The notes under the pieces were generated by a model, which was given only the letters and a program-made list of their open reading frames with translations, had not been told where the DNA came from and did not search any database. From positions 1,984,001 to 2,048,000 of the forward strand of contig JAHDVF020001325.1 in the NCBI GenBank assembly GCA_022606425.2: a DNA stretch of 64,000 bases, written 5' to 3'. Positions 1-9,884 of this stretch are shown piece by piece (position 1 is the first letter of the stretch; every line of letters begins with the position of its first letter). The translations under genes and the position numbers were made by a program. The DNA comes from Lepidostoma basale. Its lineage: Eukaryota > Arthropoda > Insecta > Trichoptera > Lepidostomatidae.

Positions 1-30
1 AAAGAAAAGTGTGGCATGATGGTTAGTTTG
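1..30 (+). mobile_element. Remnant of type 1 LINE 3' terminus
   Basis: The bases read gtgtggc joined directly to atgatggttag. These are the beginning and end of the type 1 LINE 3' terminus seen in full elsewhere, with the middle missing. It is too short for more than a weak call. Confidence 0.3.
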
Positions 31-870
31 AATTATTTTGTATTAAGAACATTTTATTTGTGTATCACATTTGTTTTATTAGTAGTATTTTATTGGATAA
101 TCACATAATTTAGTATCAATCAATTTCCCCCGGTCACGAGGCCATTACTATGGACTAGCGCATACTCCAGGCCGCAGGATTACCTCCGCACTCTCCTGGT
201 TTCCTGGTATCCTTGTATTGATTTGTGCCTCACGCATTCGAGAGTGCCCGTAATGAATTTATCGCCACTTTCGTCGTGGGTCACGTTCTTGTTTCCACTA
301 CCTGGCGTTATTTTCTGCTTTCCTAATATAACTACCCAATCCCCAAAGCAATCATTACACCATCATTTCAATTAATTTATTTGTTTTAAACAAATTGCTT
401 TCACAGATTCCATTAAACTTGTTTGCATATGTTCTTCTTAAAATAAAAATAGAAACACTTTAAAATGAAATAATAAATTTTATAAGTACGATATCTAAGG
501 TTTTTTTAAATTTATAATAAGATTTTATTTTATTGATTTGACACAATTTATATAATTTATATAAATTAAATCCAAGTAAAACCACTCAACAATCGTATTT
601 ACAATTACAATTAATTGTATATTATAAAGTTTTTTCTATTGTATTCTTCTTCTTTTTCTTCTTCGTGTTAATGGCAAACTAGTCTTGTAAGGGTGGCTCT
701 TAGTATGGTATAATATTTTTAATTTCTCTTGCCATTGTGGCGGAAAGTTTAGCCGACTTCCGTATTGTTTCCATGAGGGCCGAGTGTTATAGTAACACCA
801 AAAGTAGTGTCAATTTCCTATAATAGTGTATTAATAATGCAAGTGGGTATCATAACTTTAATATTTAAAT
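31..870. other. Unassigned AT-rich sequence
   Basis: No gene or recognisable repeat. A GC-richer unique patch lies at about 121-330, and a short TTC-rich tract at 645-668. Confidence 0.5.
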
Positions 871-873
871 TAC

Positions 874-1196
874 AGAATGAATGGACCGCCATATTGTTCC
901 ATCCTGACATACTTCTCGCTTCCTCCACATCCACATCGTGTCATGCACGCACGTCTATTTCTCCGGCTCCTCACATGGCTGAAATTTAATATTTGATCTC
1001 GCCACGTTTTCTACCATCCTCTATTTCTAGTTCTGTTTAAGTCGTTTAAATAAGCGTTCTTCACAATTCCGTCTTTTTTCATTCTTTTCACGAATCCAAA
1101 CCATCTTAATGACCCTTTCATTATTTTGTTTATTTGAAACTCTATCATATACAGATTTTTTGTGCATTCGCCTAAGATATCTCATTTCTATTGCAA
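874..1196 (-). mobile_element. Type 1 LINE fragment, 3' part of ORF
   Basis: Reverse-complement matches over the whole span to the copy at 51932-52424: the cgtgtcatgcacgcacg block, the cgccacgttttc block, the ccaaaccatcttaatgaccc block and the gtgcattcgcctaagatatc block occur in the same order. These encode the carboxy-terminal tail that follows reverse transcriptase in RTE/CR1-like LINEs. Many small indels and stops show a dead copy. Confidence 0.8.
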
Positions 1197-1217
1197 TAAT
1201 TTTAAAATAAAATAAAA

Positions 1218-1372
1218 ACTAACTAACTAACTAACCATCACGTCATCTCTCCGAAGGGGTAGGCAGAAATAATGGACAGCCACACTTTATTATTATTATT
1301 ACATATTTCTCTCGCTTCTTCAACATTCATACATCGTGTTACGTATGCACGTCGATTTATCCGACTCCTCAC
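1218..1372 (-). mobile_element. Type 1 LINE 3' end with (GTTA)n tail
   Basis: On the plus strand it starts with ctaactaactaactaacc, the complement of the (GTTA)n tail. It continues with the accatcacg, ggtaggcagaaataatgga and tcatacatcgtg blocks of the type 1 3' terminus. It sits just downstream of the fragment at 874-1196 in the same orientation, so two separate insertions have landed together. An ATT run at 1290-1305 interrupts it. Confidence 0.8.
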
Positions 1373-2190
1373 GTTAATTCTACTTATTTTATTTATATTG
1401 TTAATAAATTTGCGTCTTAACCATAAAAAAATGCGACTGTGTGTAAGCGGCCTTTCCCAAGATACGAGTAACCTTTAACACCCGCACTCCAATGCAGGTC
1501 GTGCTACTTCCTACTTAGTTTTAAAACTATATGAATTATGTACAAAATTTGTTACACTGATTAATTCTTCGAGTTTCTAAATTGCCATTTAAAATAACAT
1601 TATATATTGTAGAAGGTACTTACATAGGTATATCAATTATTATACACACCTTCTTCAATGTTTATGAACAACCCAGAATACTTAACGATATGAGAATAGA
1701 AATAACTGGTAAGTATCTAGTTAATGGAAGTAATAATTAAAGTACGAATTTAGGTGTCTTGTTAAAATAGAAATTCAAACAAGTTTTATTTTGGAAAATA
1801 CTTACATTATCTTAAATCATCTCATCTGTGAGAAATGAGCTTCTTTGCCAGACAGGCGTACTAATTTTTAATTTTCATAAAACCAAAATAACTGTCATTA
1901 TTATTGAATTCCTTACTTGTTGGGTGTGTAATAAATATTGAATTTACTATTTTCTTCAAGGGTAATAAATTATCAAATTATTAAATGCTTTTTTTTTTCT
2001 TGCCGAAGAAACGCATTGTATTTTTTTATTACATCTTTATGTATAGTGTACTTACAGCACGTATAACTCGCGTACAATAATTGACAGTAAAACGAACACT
2101 TTAGATTCAGAATTTAATGGCTTAAAATTGAATTACGTGAAACAATAAATAAAGAAAATATATAATACAAAATAAACGTTTCGACGCTTC
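1373..2190. other. Unassigned AT-rich sequence
   Basis: No coding potential or clear repeat is seen. Confidence 0.5.
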
Positions 2191-2191
2191 T

Positions 2192-2388
2192 GAATGGAAG
2201 TGGAACATAAAACTGTAAAATTAGGATGAAATTAGAATAAATGCAGTAAAAATGAGATCTCTTAGACGAATGTGTGGTAAATACGAGTATGTATATGTGT
2301 GTCAAATGCAAATATAAGAAATGAATGCAGTTCTAATGATAGTATTATTAACAAAATATTGAGTGTCATTAAGATGGTTTGGAGAAAT
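2192..2388 (+). mobile_element. Type 1 LINE fragment
   Basis: Contains gaatggaagtggaacata, aataaatgcagtaaaaatga, gatctcttagacgaatgtgt and agatggtttgg in type 1 order. These correspond to the YGSE.WNWQKK and LRRMCGK region and the RWFGH region of the LINE protein. Frameshifted and truncated. Confidence 0.75.
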
Positions 2389-2585
2389 ATTGTATTTCAT
2401 TATTTATTTATTGACTATTTACCAAGTACATGGTTTTATTACCTCTCTACCAGGGTGGCCCGTTCTATATAAAATATTTTAGTATTAAAAATCAGAAACA
2501 TATTTCAATCGCATTTGACACTACGATATACAGATTTACCTAACATTATTCTCACAACTACTGCAATTTAATATATTTTCATATT

Positions 2586-2623
2586 TCTTTTGCCAGTTCC
2601 AATGCTTCATTTCCATACACAAA
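2586..2623 (-). mobile_element. Tiny type 1 LINE fragment
   Basis: The block cttttgccagttcc followed by atgcttcatttccatacac is the complement of the YGSEAWNWQKK coding block. It lies opposite in strand to its neighbours on both sides, pointing to local rearrangement. Confidence 0.55.
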
Positions 2624-2662
2624 AGAAAATTCAAATTATCAGAAGTTGTGAATGAAAAAATT

Positions 2663-2776
2663 AATGAAAAAAATAATGAAAGAGACATAAGGATGGTTTG
2701 AACACATGGAAAGAATGAATGGTAAAGAAATGTGTAAACGACCTTAATGGAACAAGAAATAAAGGAAGACCTAGAT
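2663..2776 (+). mobile_element. Type 1 LINE fragment, split by type 3 element
   Basis: Reads aaggatggtttgaacacatg, gaaagaatgaatgg and aataaaggaagacctaga, the RWFGHMERMNEG..GRPR coding region. Its continuation is probably at 3021-3109, with type 3 sequence between the two. Confidence 0.7.
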
Positions 2777-2870
2777 ACCGGTGTCACCAGAGGCAGATTG
2801 GTTCTGGTGGCTGGTAGGTAAAACAATCTGTGCTGTCGCTGTCGGAGAAATCTCCCAGGGACAAAAAGAC
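2777..2870 (-). mobile_element. Type 3 retroelement fragment ((GATTT)n-tailed family)
   Basis: Shares accggtgtcaccagaggcag, attggttct and the aaacaatctgtgctg block with the copies at 33120-33203 and 62968-62992. This is the part farthest from the tail. It lies between two pieces of a type 1 LINE, and no target duplication was found. Confidence 0.6.
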
Positions 2871-3020
2871 CAACACCCTCTAGCACGGCCGAGTTCTCGA
2901 AATATTCACTAATTAATTTAAAGAAATGGGTAATGAGATGCCCATCTCTTCGAAGCTGTGAAGAATTGGTTCCGAGCATTCCTAAAATAAATGCCGTGTT
3001 AAAATAGTATTGAGGGATCG

Positions 3021-3109
3021 AGAGAAATATGTCATGAAAGTAGAGTGTGGCGTTCCATTTTTTCTACCTCTCCTTTTGGGGAGACAGCGTGATTGTTAGT
3101 TAGTTAGTA
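3021..3109 (+). mobile_element. Type 1 LINE 3' end with (GTTA)n tail
   Basis: Contains agagtgtggcgttcc, a diverged ctacctctccttttggggag block, cagcgtgattg and the tail gttagttagttagtaag. Probably the 3' continuation of 2663-2776. Confidence 0.75.
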
Positions 3110-3119
3110 AGTTTACAAA

Positions 3120-3470
3120 AAATGCATCGGTAGTAAAATAACTCAAAGGCTTTATGCATCCCCGGGAAGACAAGCAGTTCTGCAATGCATAGCATCGCTT
3201 TGCCACTGCTTTTAAATGTGTATTAATTATTTAGTAGCCTGGGGCAGAGCGGAGAGATGCCTGCAGTTGCACGGCATACCTCATGGAGCTAGGCTGCAGT
3301 TAATTCCAAATGACTTTTTTATATTCTAAATCGGCGAGGGTTTCTGACGCGGGATTGGGTCGTTATTTTCGCTCTTTATTGTATCAAATTTATTGTATTT
3401 TGTGTATTTTATTGCATTATTGCCGCTTTGTGCCACGGGGAGTTGAATAAACTGATTCAAATGGGATGTT
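3120..3470 (+). mobile_element. Possible retroelement 3' untranslated region
   Basis: A moderately GC-rich block ends in gagttgaataaactgattc, which resembles the aataaactgatt-type ends of type 3 elements. There is no second copy in the window, so this is weak; it could equally be unique sequence. Confidence 0.25.
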
Positions 3471-3999
3471 AATATTATAACTATGACCCTGTACCCATTA
3501 TACTAAATTCACACTTTGCCTGCTACGATGCTATTCAAAATACTGGCGCGAAATGTTACCATCCATACCTATTTTTTTTAAGTACTAAATAAATTACATA
3601 CTATCATATATATATAGTTCGTGCGTGAAAGAGAAGGGCGCACTATTCTCTTTCTCTGTGTAATTGAGATGCACTATTTATTGTACTGAAAGAATTTTAA
3701 TTCGATCATTTATGAGTCACCTTTTAGGCAATGAAGATCATTGCCACAATTTCTGAATGGATTTGCAAACAATGATATATCATGGTTTAGCTTCTAAGGG
3801 ATTACAAAATATTATACTGAATATTTTTTGTGACATAATTTTTTTAATATCATTATTTTTCATTTGATATATCATTATTAATATCTACATTTTTGTTTAA
3901 TAATTTTTTTAATGTTATATAATATAAAACATACACAGCAATTTGTTATTTAGTTTGTTATCGAATAACAATATATCGACTGAAGTGACATATTATAAA
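3471..3999. other. Unassigned AT-rich sequence
   Basis: No feature is seen. A short TA run lies at 3606-3617. Confidence 0.5.
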
Positions 4000-4265
4000 A
4001 TTAATACAAATGAAAACGTTTGTTTTCTAGAAGTATTGTTATATTTTTTAAGGGTTTGACAAATGTCACCTCGTTAAATCATTTGATAATGCCATAATAA
4101 TAAATACAAAACGATTGATTATGAAATAATAATACAAATAAAACGTCTGTATTCTAGAAGTTTTATTATATTTTATAGGAATTACTTATTTCGCGTTGCT
4201 AAGCAATTATAAAATGACATTCATTGTTTATTATAGAGTTTTACATCATTATGCAAGAAACAACG
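4000..4265. mobile_element. Family D foldback pieces, two adjacent
   Basis: Two left-arm sequences lie head to tail. One (4000-4094) has aatacaaatgaaaacg, gttttctagaagt and catttgataatgcc. The other (4123-4210) has ctagaagttttattatattt and ttcgcgttgctaag. Family D is defined by the full copies at 6650-6900 and 49240-49475. Both pieces are truncated around the central hairpin. Confidence 0.65.
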
Positions 4266-5699
4266 AATATGATTGATTATTTATAATATTTTCTATTGAT
4301 TCCAAGGTTTCGCATTAGTTCGAATCTTCATATATTCGTATCATCGTGCAATTTGCAAATACCGTAAGATTTTAATGGATGTCAAAATCACGAAATGCTT
4401 TTTTTTATTAAATATACCAAAATTCATGTTAGCGGCAATAGTTTTTTAAAGACCTCTATAGAAACGATAGTTACACTAGAATAAATTTCAGCGAACGTGG
4501 GTTTTACATTTTTTGAACACTATGTTTTGAACGTGTGATGTCTGTCGTTAAAAAAATCGTTGACAGTGACAGAACGTCGAATGCATTATCTAATTTTATA
4601 CCGTTTACCTTGAATTCATTTCAAAGCAACTTTGATTCGTTCTACTTGGAATCGTTATTCCGTTTATATTTGGATTTAAATAAAAGAAGCACGCTTGCAG
4701 GTTTAATATTTTAAACATTCTTAACTGAAATATCCAATCTCTTAATTGAATCAATACCACGACCAATATCTCCGTAGTTTTGAATGCTGCGTAAATATTT
4801 TTTTGTAACGTCAACATAAATATGTAACGTTGAAGAAAACGTACGTTTTATAGAAATCTTATTATCTTAATAATAATTATAATAATATGCAATATTCTAA
4901 AGCACAATTTTCGCGATATAATCAATGGCGCATTTTATATAGGGGGGCATATTTCACCTTGGTAGAATATTTTTAAATGGGATTTTATTATGCCTCAATA
5001 ATACTATGTGTATCAATTCCTTATGATTTTTAAAATCTTAGAATATCATATCTTTTCGTATATTTTAAAATTAAAATTTGTTTATTGTTACCATTTCATT
5101 GTAGAAATTCAATGTAAATAATACAAATAAATAAGTGATGGTTCGCTACCGAATCCGGTCGAAAATAGTACAATAGTGGAATAAAACTAAAGAGTTTTTT
5201 GTTAATTTAAAAAATATATATTACTCGATTTATTAATTTGACAACTAATATTTTGTATCCTATTTATAGACAATACGCACATTCTGTACGAGTAAAAATA
5301 CAGTCAATTTATCCGGGAGACATGTAATCAATTAGCAAGAGGCGTTGTGTAAACGTAAAGCGGTTAGTTTACAATGCATGCTCGTACCCTGGATAATAGT
5401 TGCACTTTCGCTTGGAGCGATTTCGGTCGATAATTGCATTTTGCATTCCTGCACACTGTGTCTCCTGGGATAACTACATAATGCAAGGAGTATACTTCAA
5501 CCAGTAGCGCAGAAAATACGCGCCATGAGATGGCAAACATAATAGCAGTAAATATAATAGCATTCTATTCCATGCGCATCTCTTACGTTAATACAAGTAT
5601 TAAAACAAAGAAAAAAAGGAACTTAAAAAAATACACGAATATTATTTTGTCTTTACGTTGTTTATCCCACAGATATACTCGTATAATTAATAAATGATA
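4266..5699. other. Unassigned AT-rich sequence
   Basis: No gene or repeat is recognised. A slightly GC-richer unique patch lies at about 5300-5540. Confidence 0.5.
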
Positions 5700-5845
5700 T
5701 ACGTGGCAAAGTCGCAAATGCTATGACTGCCACACCGAAACTCCCGGTGTGGCAGTCATAGCAGTCATTTGGCTCGCGCTGTAATGATGTGAAGAGCTAT
5801 TCGACTTAATAATAATAATAATAATGATAATAATAATAATAATAT
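5700..5845 (+). mobile_element. Rearranged tRNA-derived SINE
   Basis: The left part (5703-5743) matches the SINE head (gtggcaaagtcg, tgactgccacaccgaa). The right part is the SINE end (ttggctcgcgctgtaatgat) followed by an (AAT)n run at about 5808-5843. The middle is missing. In its place the head sequence is repeated in reverse, giving a 17 bp inverted repeat with a 6-base spacer (5720-5760). Confidence 0.65.
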
Positions 5846-5913
5846 AGTACAAAAAAAATATACATATTTCTTAAGATGTAATAACAGTAAACAATTAAAA
5901 TATATATTTTTTA

Positions 5914-6085
5914 GATAATCAAATGATTTTACTGAAAACTCTTCATGGAAGTTCATTTTAAATAATAATTAAATAAAAAAACGTTATTTAACTACTTCCA
6001 TTTTTGTCTTTATTTCGACGAGAGCCTGGCGAAACTGGTCGCTGTCGAAATAAAGATAAAAGTGGAAGTAAATAAAAAACAACTT
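5914..6085. mobile_element. Family E foldback element
   Basis: Left end aaatgattttactgaaaact is shared with the ends at about 39700 and 14920. The arms are acttccatttttgtc/tttatttcgac and gtcgaaataaag/ataaaagtggaagt. The centre keeps only half a hairpin (gcctggcgaaactggtcgct). Non-coding. Confidence 0.7.
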
Positions 6086-6299
6086 TTTTTAAAATTAATA
6101 ATTATAATTTATATGTATCTTTTATTATTTTTTTATATAATTATTAGTATTTATATCACTAAAAATGTAAAACGATAACCCTGTGGCATTCAATATCGAT
6201 GATTTTTTTTATGTTTAAGATTATTAAAATAGAAACTATGAAAATTATCAACATTAATATTTAGTATTTAAGTAAAATTCTTTATCTGTGGTGTGGCAT

Positions 6300-6425
6300 T
6301 ATTAAAAATATTTTAAAACATTTTAATAATTTGTTTTCACACCACTTTATTTTGTTTTATCGAACCATCCGGTTTTGCTCCCGCTGTACAATAGATTATT
6401 TGTTGTTCACACATTCTTATTAAAT
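6300..6425 (-). mobile_element. Family F half element
   Basis: On the minus strand it reads gcgggagcaaaaccgg, then aaaataaagtggtgtgaaaa. This is the hairpin-end, AATAAAGTGG order seen in the full family F element at 56465-56625 and in the half at 42660-42780. Confidence 0.55.
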
Positions 6426-6649
6426 ATATATTTTTAATATAATACAATAAGGTTTAGTACGCCACTGAGCGTTACAAAGAAGAAACTCACTAGTATCAAC
6501 ACACTCAATGAAATGCTCCTTATTTATGAATATCTTATGAATCCCTTAACTTTTATAGCAAACTTATCGAAGTTATGTATATTTGTACAATATAGATAAC
6601 AAACATTTATCTATCATTTTAATAAACTTAGTTTTTAATCGCTCAATAT
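6426..6649. other. Unassigned AT-rich sequence
   Basis: No feature is seen. Confidence 0.45.
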
Positions 6650-6900
6650 ATTTATTGTTTCTTGAACGATGGTGTAAAACTCCATATTAAAAAATCAATA
6701 CGAATAAAAACTTCCGTTTTCTAGAAGTTTTATTATATTTTATGTGAATGACAAGTTTCGCATATCTAAGGCATTATTAACAGTGACAGTAGACATTTGA
6801 TAATGCCTTAGACAGTTGAAACGTGTCATTTCCATAAAATATAATAAAACATCTAGAAAACAGACGTTTTCATTCGTATTAATAATAACTAATGTATATT
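6650..6900. mobile_element. Family D foldback element
   Basis: Left arm: gtttcttgaacgatggtgta, tacgaataaaaacttccg, ttctagaagttttattatat, tgacaagtttcgc. Right arm: catttgataatgcc, gttgaaacgtgtc, ataaaatataataaaac, ctagaaaacagacgttttc, attcgtattaat. The arms pair over about 100 bases. The inner hairpin sequence is diverged, so the hammerhead-like core is not preserved here. Confidence 0.75.
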
Positions 6901-7164
6901 TAAGGTTTTCGCATAAAATCTCCAAAAAGCAATATTTTTAATAACGGTTTTTTCTATTGATTTTCAGGTTTATAAATTTTTAATTAATATTGAAAACTGA
7001 TTTGTAATGTGTTTTATGATGTATTTCAATTCAACGAGTGCTTTAAGAAACGTGTCACAGTGATTCTCAAAGTTTGAGAGACATGAAGGAAGAGCCGGTT
7101 CACGTACTTTGGAAATAAATGTTCTGTTGACTAGATTCGGATGTGTGTCTTTCTCCTATCCAAG
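6901..7164. other. Unassigned; contains a possible splice acceptor region
   Basis: Mostly AT-rich. The last 25 bases (tgtgtctttctcctatccaa then g) form a pyrimidine-rich tract ending in AG, directly before the candidate exon. Confidence 0.4.
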
Positions 7165-7258
7165 GAGAGTACAAGATGAAATACTTCTCGTCCGGAGGAG
7201 GCGGCAAGGTGACTTACACCCTTCTGACAGCGAGAAAACGTTACATGAAGAAACTGCT
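7165..7258 (+). CDS. Candidate internal coding exon, unknown protein
   Basis: A 94-base stretch is bounded by AG (7163-7164, after a pyrimidine tract) and GTACGT (7259-7264). One open frame, entered with two bases left over from a previous codon, encodes GEYKMKYFSSGGGG followed by KVTYTLLTARKRYMKK. By hand count about two thirds of its third codon positions are G or C, far above the surrounding DNA. The frame starting one base earlier is also open but has a much lower GC third-position count. The sequence is not repeated in the window. The peptide was not recognised: it has a four-glycine run followed by a basic, Thr/Lys/Arg-rich tail. If real, most of the window would be intron of a plus-strand gene. 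It could instead be an unrecognised transposon piece. Confidence 0.4.
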
Positions 7259-7428
7259 GTACGTATATAATATTAATAATTTTAATTACATGCGTGATCC
7301 AAATTATTTAATTGTTTTCTTTTTTATGTATGTTGGAATCTTGGGAATATTCGTGTTACTTGTCTTTCTCGACCGACGTTACAGAGATCGTTGCAGTCTC
7401 CATTATCTCTCCTCAGTCATCGGGTAGT
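7259..7428. other. Unassigned; possible intron start
   Basis: Begins with GTACGTATA, a plausible donor site. The open frame of the exon runs on to a stop at 7427, but the downstream part is AT-rich and hydrophobic, as expected of chance intron sequence. Confidence 0.35.
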
Positions 7429-7435
7429 CATTGAC

Positions 7436-7883
7436 GGCCCTCGTGGCTGAGTGGCAAGATTCGATTGCCGGCGATGCAGTGTGATTGTCACGCTGTGTTT
7501 GGTCTAGTGTAGAATTCACGTGACAATAAAATGGCATATTATTTGTTTTAGATTTATTTTGTGGATGTTGGAAGATCGGAGTGTGCACGGGAGATGCCTA
7601 TTGGTGGCGATGAGGTTCGCAACCCATCACACCGCGTCTCCCGCGGGGCGAAAAGAGAAGGATGGAGTGCCGCATCGGTTAAAGTGTGACAGTCCATTCT
7701 TTCTGCCTACCCTTTCGGGGAGACGGCGTGATGGTTAGTTAGTTAGTTAGTTTATAAAATGGCGAAAGATTAGCTATTAATCACATGTCATGAGAATCAA
7801 TATGATAGCTACCATTTACATCGATGTGGCTGGCTCTGTAATGATGTAAAAGCGATTCAACAAAATAATAATAATATAACTAC
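7436..7883 (+). mobile_element. tRNA-derived SINE, split by a LINE tail
   Basis: The head GCCCTCG at 7437-7443 would be a tRNA acceptor strand, followed by an A-box-like tggctgagtgg. Part of the tRNA region, including most of the B box, is deleted. The body gtgtgattgtcacgctgt and tgacaataaaatggc follows. The element resumes at 7754 and ends with catcgatgtggctggctctg, cgattcaacaaaat and a short (AAT)n. A 7 bp duplication, cattgac, flanks it (7429-7435 and 7884-7890). RNA polymerase III promoter boxes are the family's usual start; this copy has lost one and is dead. Confidence 0.8.
7536..7753 (+). mobile_element. Type 1 LINE 3' end (subtype b) inserted in SINE
   Basis: A 5'-truncated copy running from atattatttgttttag to a gttagttagttagttag tail. 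It contains gaggttcgcaacccatcac, cgcgtctcccgcggggcg, aaaagagaaggatggag and cctaccctttcggggagacg. It is flanked by the SINE-derived 10 bp duplication ataaaatggc (7526-7535 and 7754-7763), the mark of target-primed reverse transcription. By eye it differs from the copy at 53530-53739 at about three positions over about 200 bases. Confidence 0.85.
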
Positions 7884-7890
7884 CATTGAC

Positions 7891-8214
7891 ACTCTCCATG
7901 TCAGGGTGACTGAAGAATCTGGTCTGGAAGAAGAACAAGCAGATGCGTATTGATAACAAGATCAGAATTTATAAGACATGCGTACGACCTATCATGACGT
8001 ATGCTGTAGAGACGCGGACCGACACTGTACGAACCAAGGGTCTGCGAAGAACATCTGAATGAATCCTAAGATCCATTACTGGAAAAGCTTTCCGAGATGG
8101 TGTTCGTAACGCAGACATAAGAAAAGCTTGCGAAATACAGGATATCGTTCGGTGAAGTAGATCCAGAAGAAGATACTGGAGGGAACATGTAGCCAGAATG
8201 GATAGTGACAGACT
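7891..8214 (+). mobile_element. Type 2-like LINE fragment, end of reverse transcriptase ORF
   Basis: Broken frames encode KNKQMRIDNKIRIYKTCVRP, IMTYAVETRTDT, then ADIRKACEIQDIVR and a WREHVARMDSDR-like end. This is the order of the region after the reverse transcriptase in RTE/CR1-like LINEs, and it matches the copy at 59205-59570. In-frame stops occur at the LRRTSE and DIVR positions. Confidence 0.8.
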
Positions 8215-8231
8215 CGCATATAAGCCGCATA

Positions 8232-8590
8232 CGAAATCCTCTCTGCTGCTTGTGTACAACTTTTTAACCATTCTTCTCTCATCCATTCGTTCCATATGTC
8301 CAAACCATCATTTTTTTAGTTTTATCCATGATGCAGTCATCTGCCTTACACTTCTCTCGTTCGGAATTCTATCATACAACGTTTTCCCGCACATTCTTCT
8401 CAGTGATCTAATTTTTACGGCGTTTATCCTGCTTTCACCCTTCTTTTGCCAGCTCCAAGCTTCACTTCCATACATAAGGGTTGGCACTAGAAGTCCATTG
8501 TGTACTGCCATCTTTGCTTCTGTGGATATATTTCTATTTGCAATAATGACTTTGAGTGCGCCTTCGAGTTTACAACGATCTTCGAAAAGT
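8232..8590 (-). mobile_element. Type 1 LINE fragment
   Basis: The minus strand encodes AVHNGLLVPTLMYGSEAWSW, then KIRSLRRMCGKTLYDRIPNE, and further down the MERMDERRMVKK block. This is the segment downstream of the polymerase domain. It is back to back with the plus-strand fragment at 7891-8214. Truncated at both ends. Confidence 0.85.
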
Positions 8591-9254
8591 CAGTCGAGGA
8601 AGACAAGTTACTAGGATATATCCAAGATCACAAAAACATATTGCTACCAACCGTGAAAAACTACGCACGTGTTTTTTTTTATGCAGGAAAAAATGTATAT
8701 ATGTAAATTTTTCTATGCTATTTTTGGTGTGAATGTATTCCAAGTAAACCGGTCTCTTGAATCTCCATAGTGGTGTTGATTCAAATCAGATTTTTAGCAA
8801 TAATAGCCGGGGCTGCCGTAATTATTTATGTAAATCAAAGCATCTTTGCTTTGATAATATGCATGACATATGACCGACTCCCGATAAACCATATACGGCC
8901 GGCCGTTCGGCCTGCCAAATAATATGCTAAAAATCATTTTATCAATGAATAATATTACCATTAACGACGCCGAGTACCAAAATATTGGGAGAATAATACC
9001 GGACAGGGCGACTCTCCCATAAAGTTTATTTGTACAAATATATTAGTAAATCGTACGTTAATAATTACACGCCTATTAGTAACGTTTAAATGCTTAATTA
9101 ATTCAGCCCGACATCTAAGGATGGGTTGGTGTTGTTCTTTAGAGATATTTTGACAATCGATTATTATCAAAAGAATCGACGTTGTATGAATCTTAAAGAA
9201 TCCTGAATGAAGAGACCTAGAAACGTGTGTCATAAATTGAGTAGTGTATTATCC
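8591..9254. other. Unassigned sequence
   Basis: No gene. It includes an 8 bp arm palindrome (tcaaagcatctttgctttga, 8837-8856) and a CGGCCGGCCG-containing GC patch near 8896-8910. Confidence 0.45.
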
Positions 9255-9261
9255 ATTATAT

Positions 9262-9662
9262 CTAATTGAACGCTAAGGCATTAACACTGTGGAATTCCAT
9301 AGTATTATACTTAGGAAATTGAAAAACTTTGTTTAATCCACTATTTAATAAAAAATATTAAAAAACACGACATGTTTCGGAGGATACCTCTTCTTCAGGT
9401 GTAAAAATATAATAAAAACTAAACAAATTAAAATTAATTTTGTAACTTACACTATCATTCGCTCTACTTAAGATCTTTATGTGAACCACAGTTCATTTAA
9501 TTTGTATTTATAATTTTTTTATTAGTCTTTCTTTCTTTAGTTTTTATTATATTTTTACATAAATGAAATGGAGGTATCCTCCGAAACAAGTCGTGTTTTT
9601 TAATATGTTTTATTAAATAGTGGATTAAACAAAGTTTTTCAATTTCCTAAGTAAAATCCATT
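9262..9662. mobile_element. Family B foldback element
   Basis: Outer left module cattaacactgtggaattcc, then aggaaattgaaaaactttg, gtttaatccactatttaat and the hairpin acatgtttcggaggatacct. The right arm mirrors this with aggtatcctccgaaacaagt, aatagtggattaaacaaag and tttttcaatttcctaag. About 150 bases lie between the two hairpins. No open frame, so it is non-autonomous. Confidence 0.8.
9365..9402 (-). ncRNA. Hammerhead-ribozyme-like hairpin, family B left arm
   Basis: Minus strand order: ACAC (stem I), CUGAAGA (core), AGAGG UAU CCUC C (stem II), GAA, ACAUGU (two-pair stem III), C (cleavage position of a GUC triplet), GUGU (stem I partner). Core bases fit the hammerhead consensus CUGANGA...GAAA. 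Stem II is preceded by an extra base, which the textbook motif lacks. Activity is not shown. Confidence 0.4.
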
Positions 9663-9884
9663 ATATCTGCCTACTTTTCCTGGGAAACGGCCTGATGAAT
9701 TGTTTTTTTTTTTTTTTGATATCATTAATCATTATTCGATTCGATAATTTTCGTTGAATTGTTATTGTATGACAACAGTTAAACATTTTTTTTTCTTTAT
9801 TGCTGCGTAATTAATTTTGTTACTTACACTATCATTCACTCTTCACATGATCTTCATGTGTACCACTCTCTTCTCTCTTCTTCT
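9663..9884. other. Unassigned sequence
   Basis: AT-rich with long T runs at about 9705-9718 and 9787-9794. Confidence 0.4.

Noticed and set aside
3120..3470. Assignment of this block to type 3 elements
   Set aside because: Only the aataaactgatt end resembles them; no internal block is shared with the other copies.
6650..6900. Hammerhead-like fold in family D
   Set aside because: The GAA ACRUGUC part exists in some copies, but the core reads UUGAUAA or worse and stem I pairs at only about two positions, so it is not counted with A, B, C and E.
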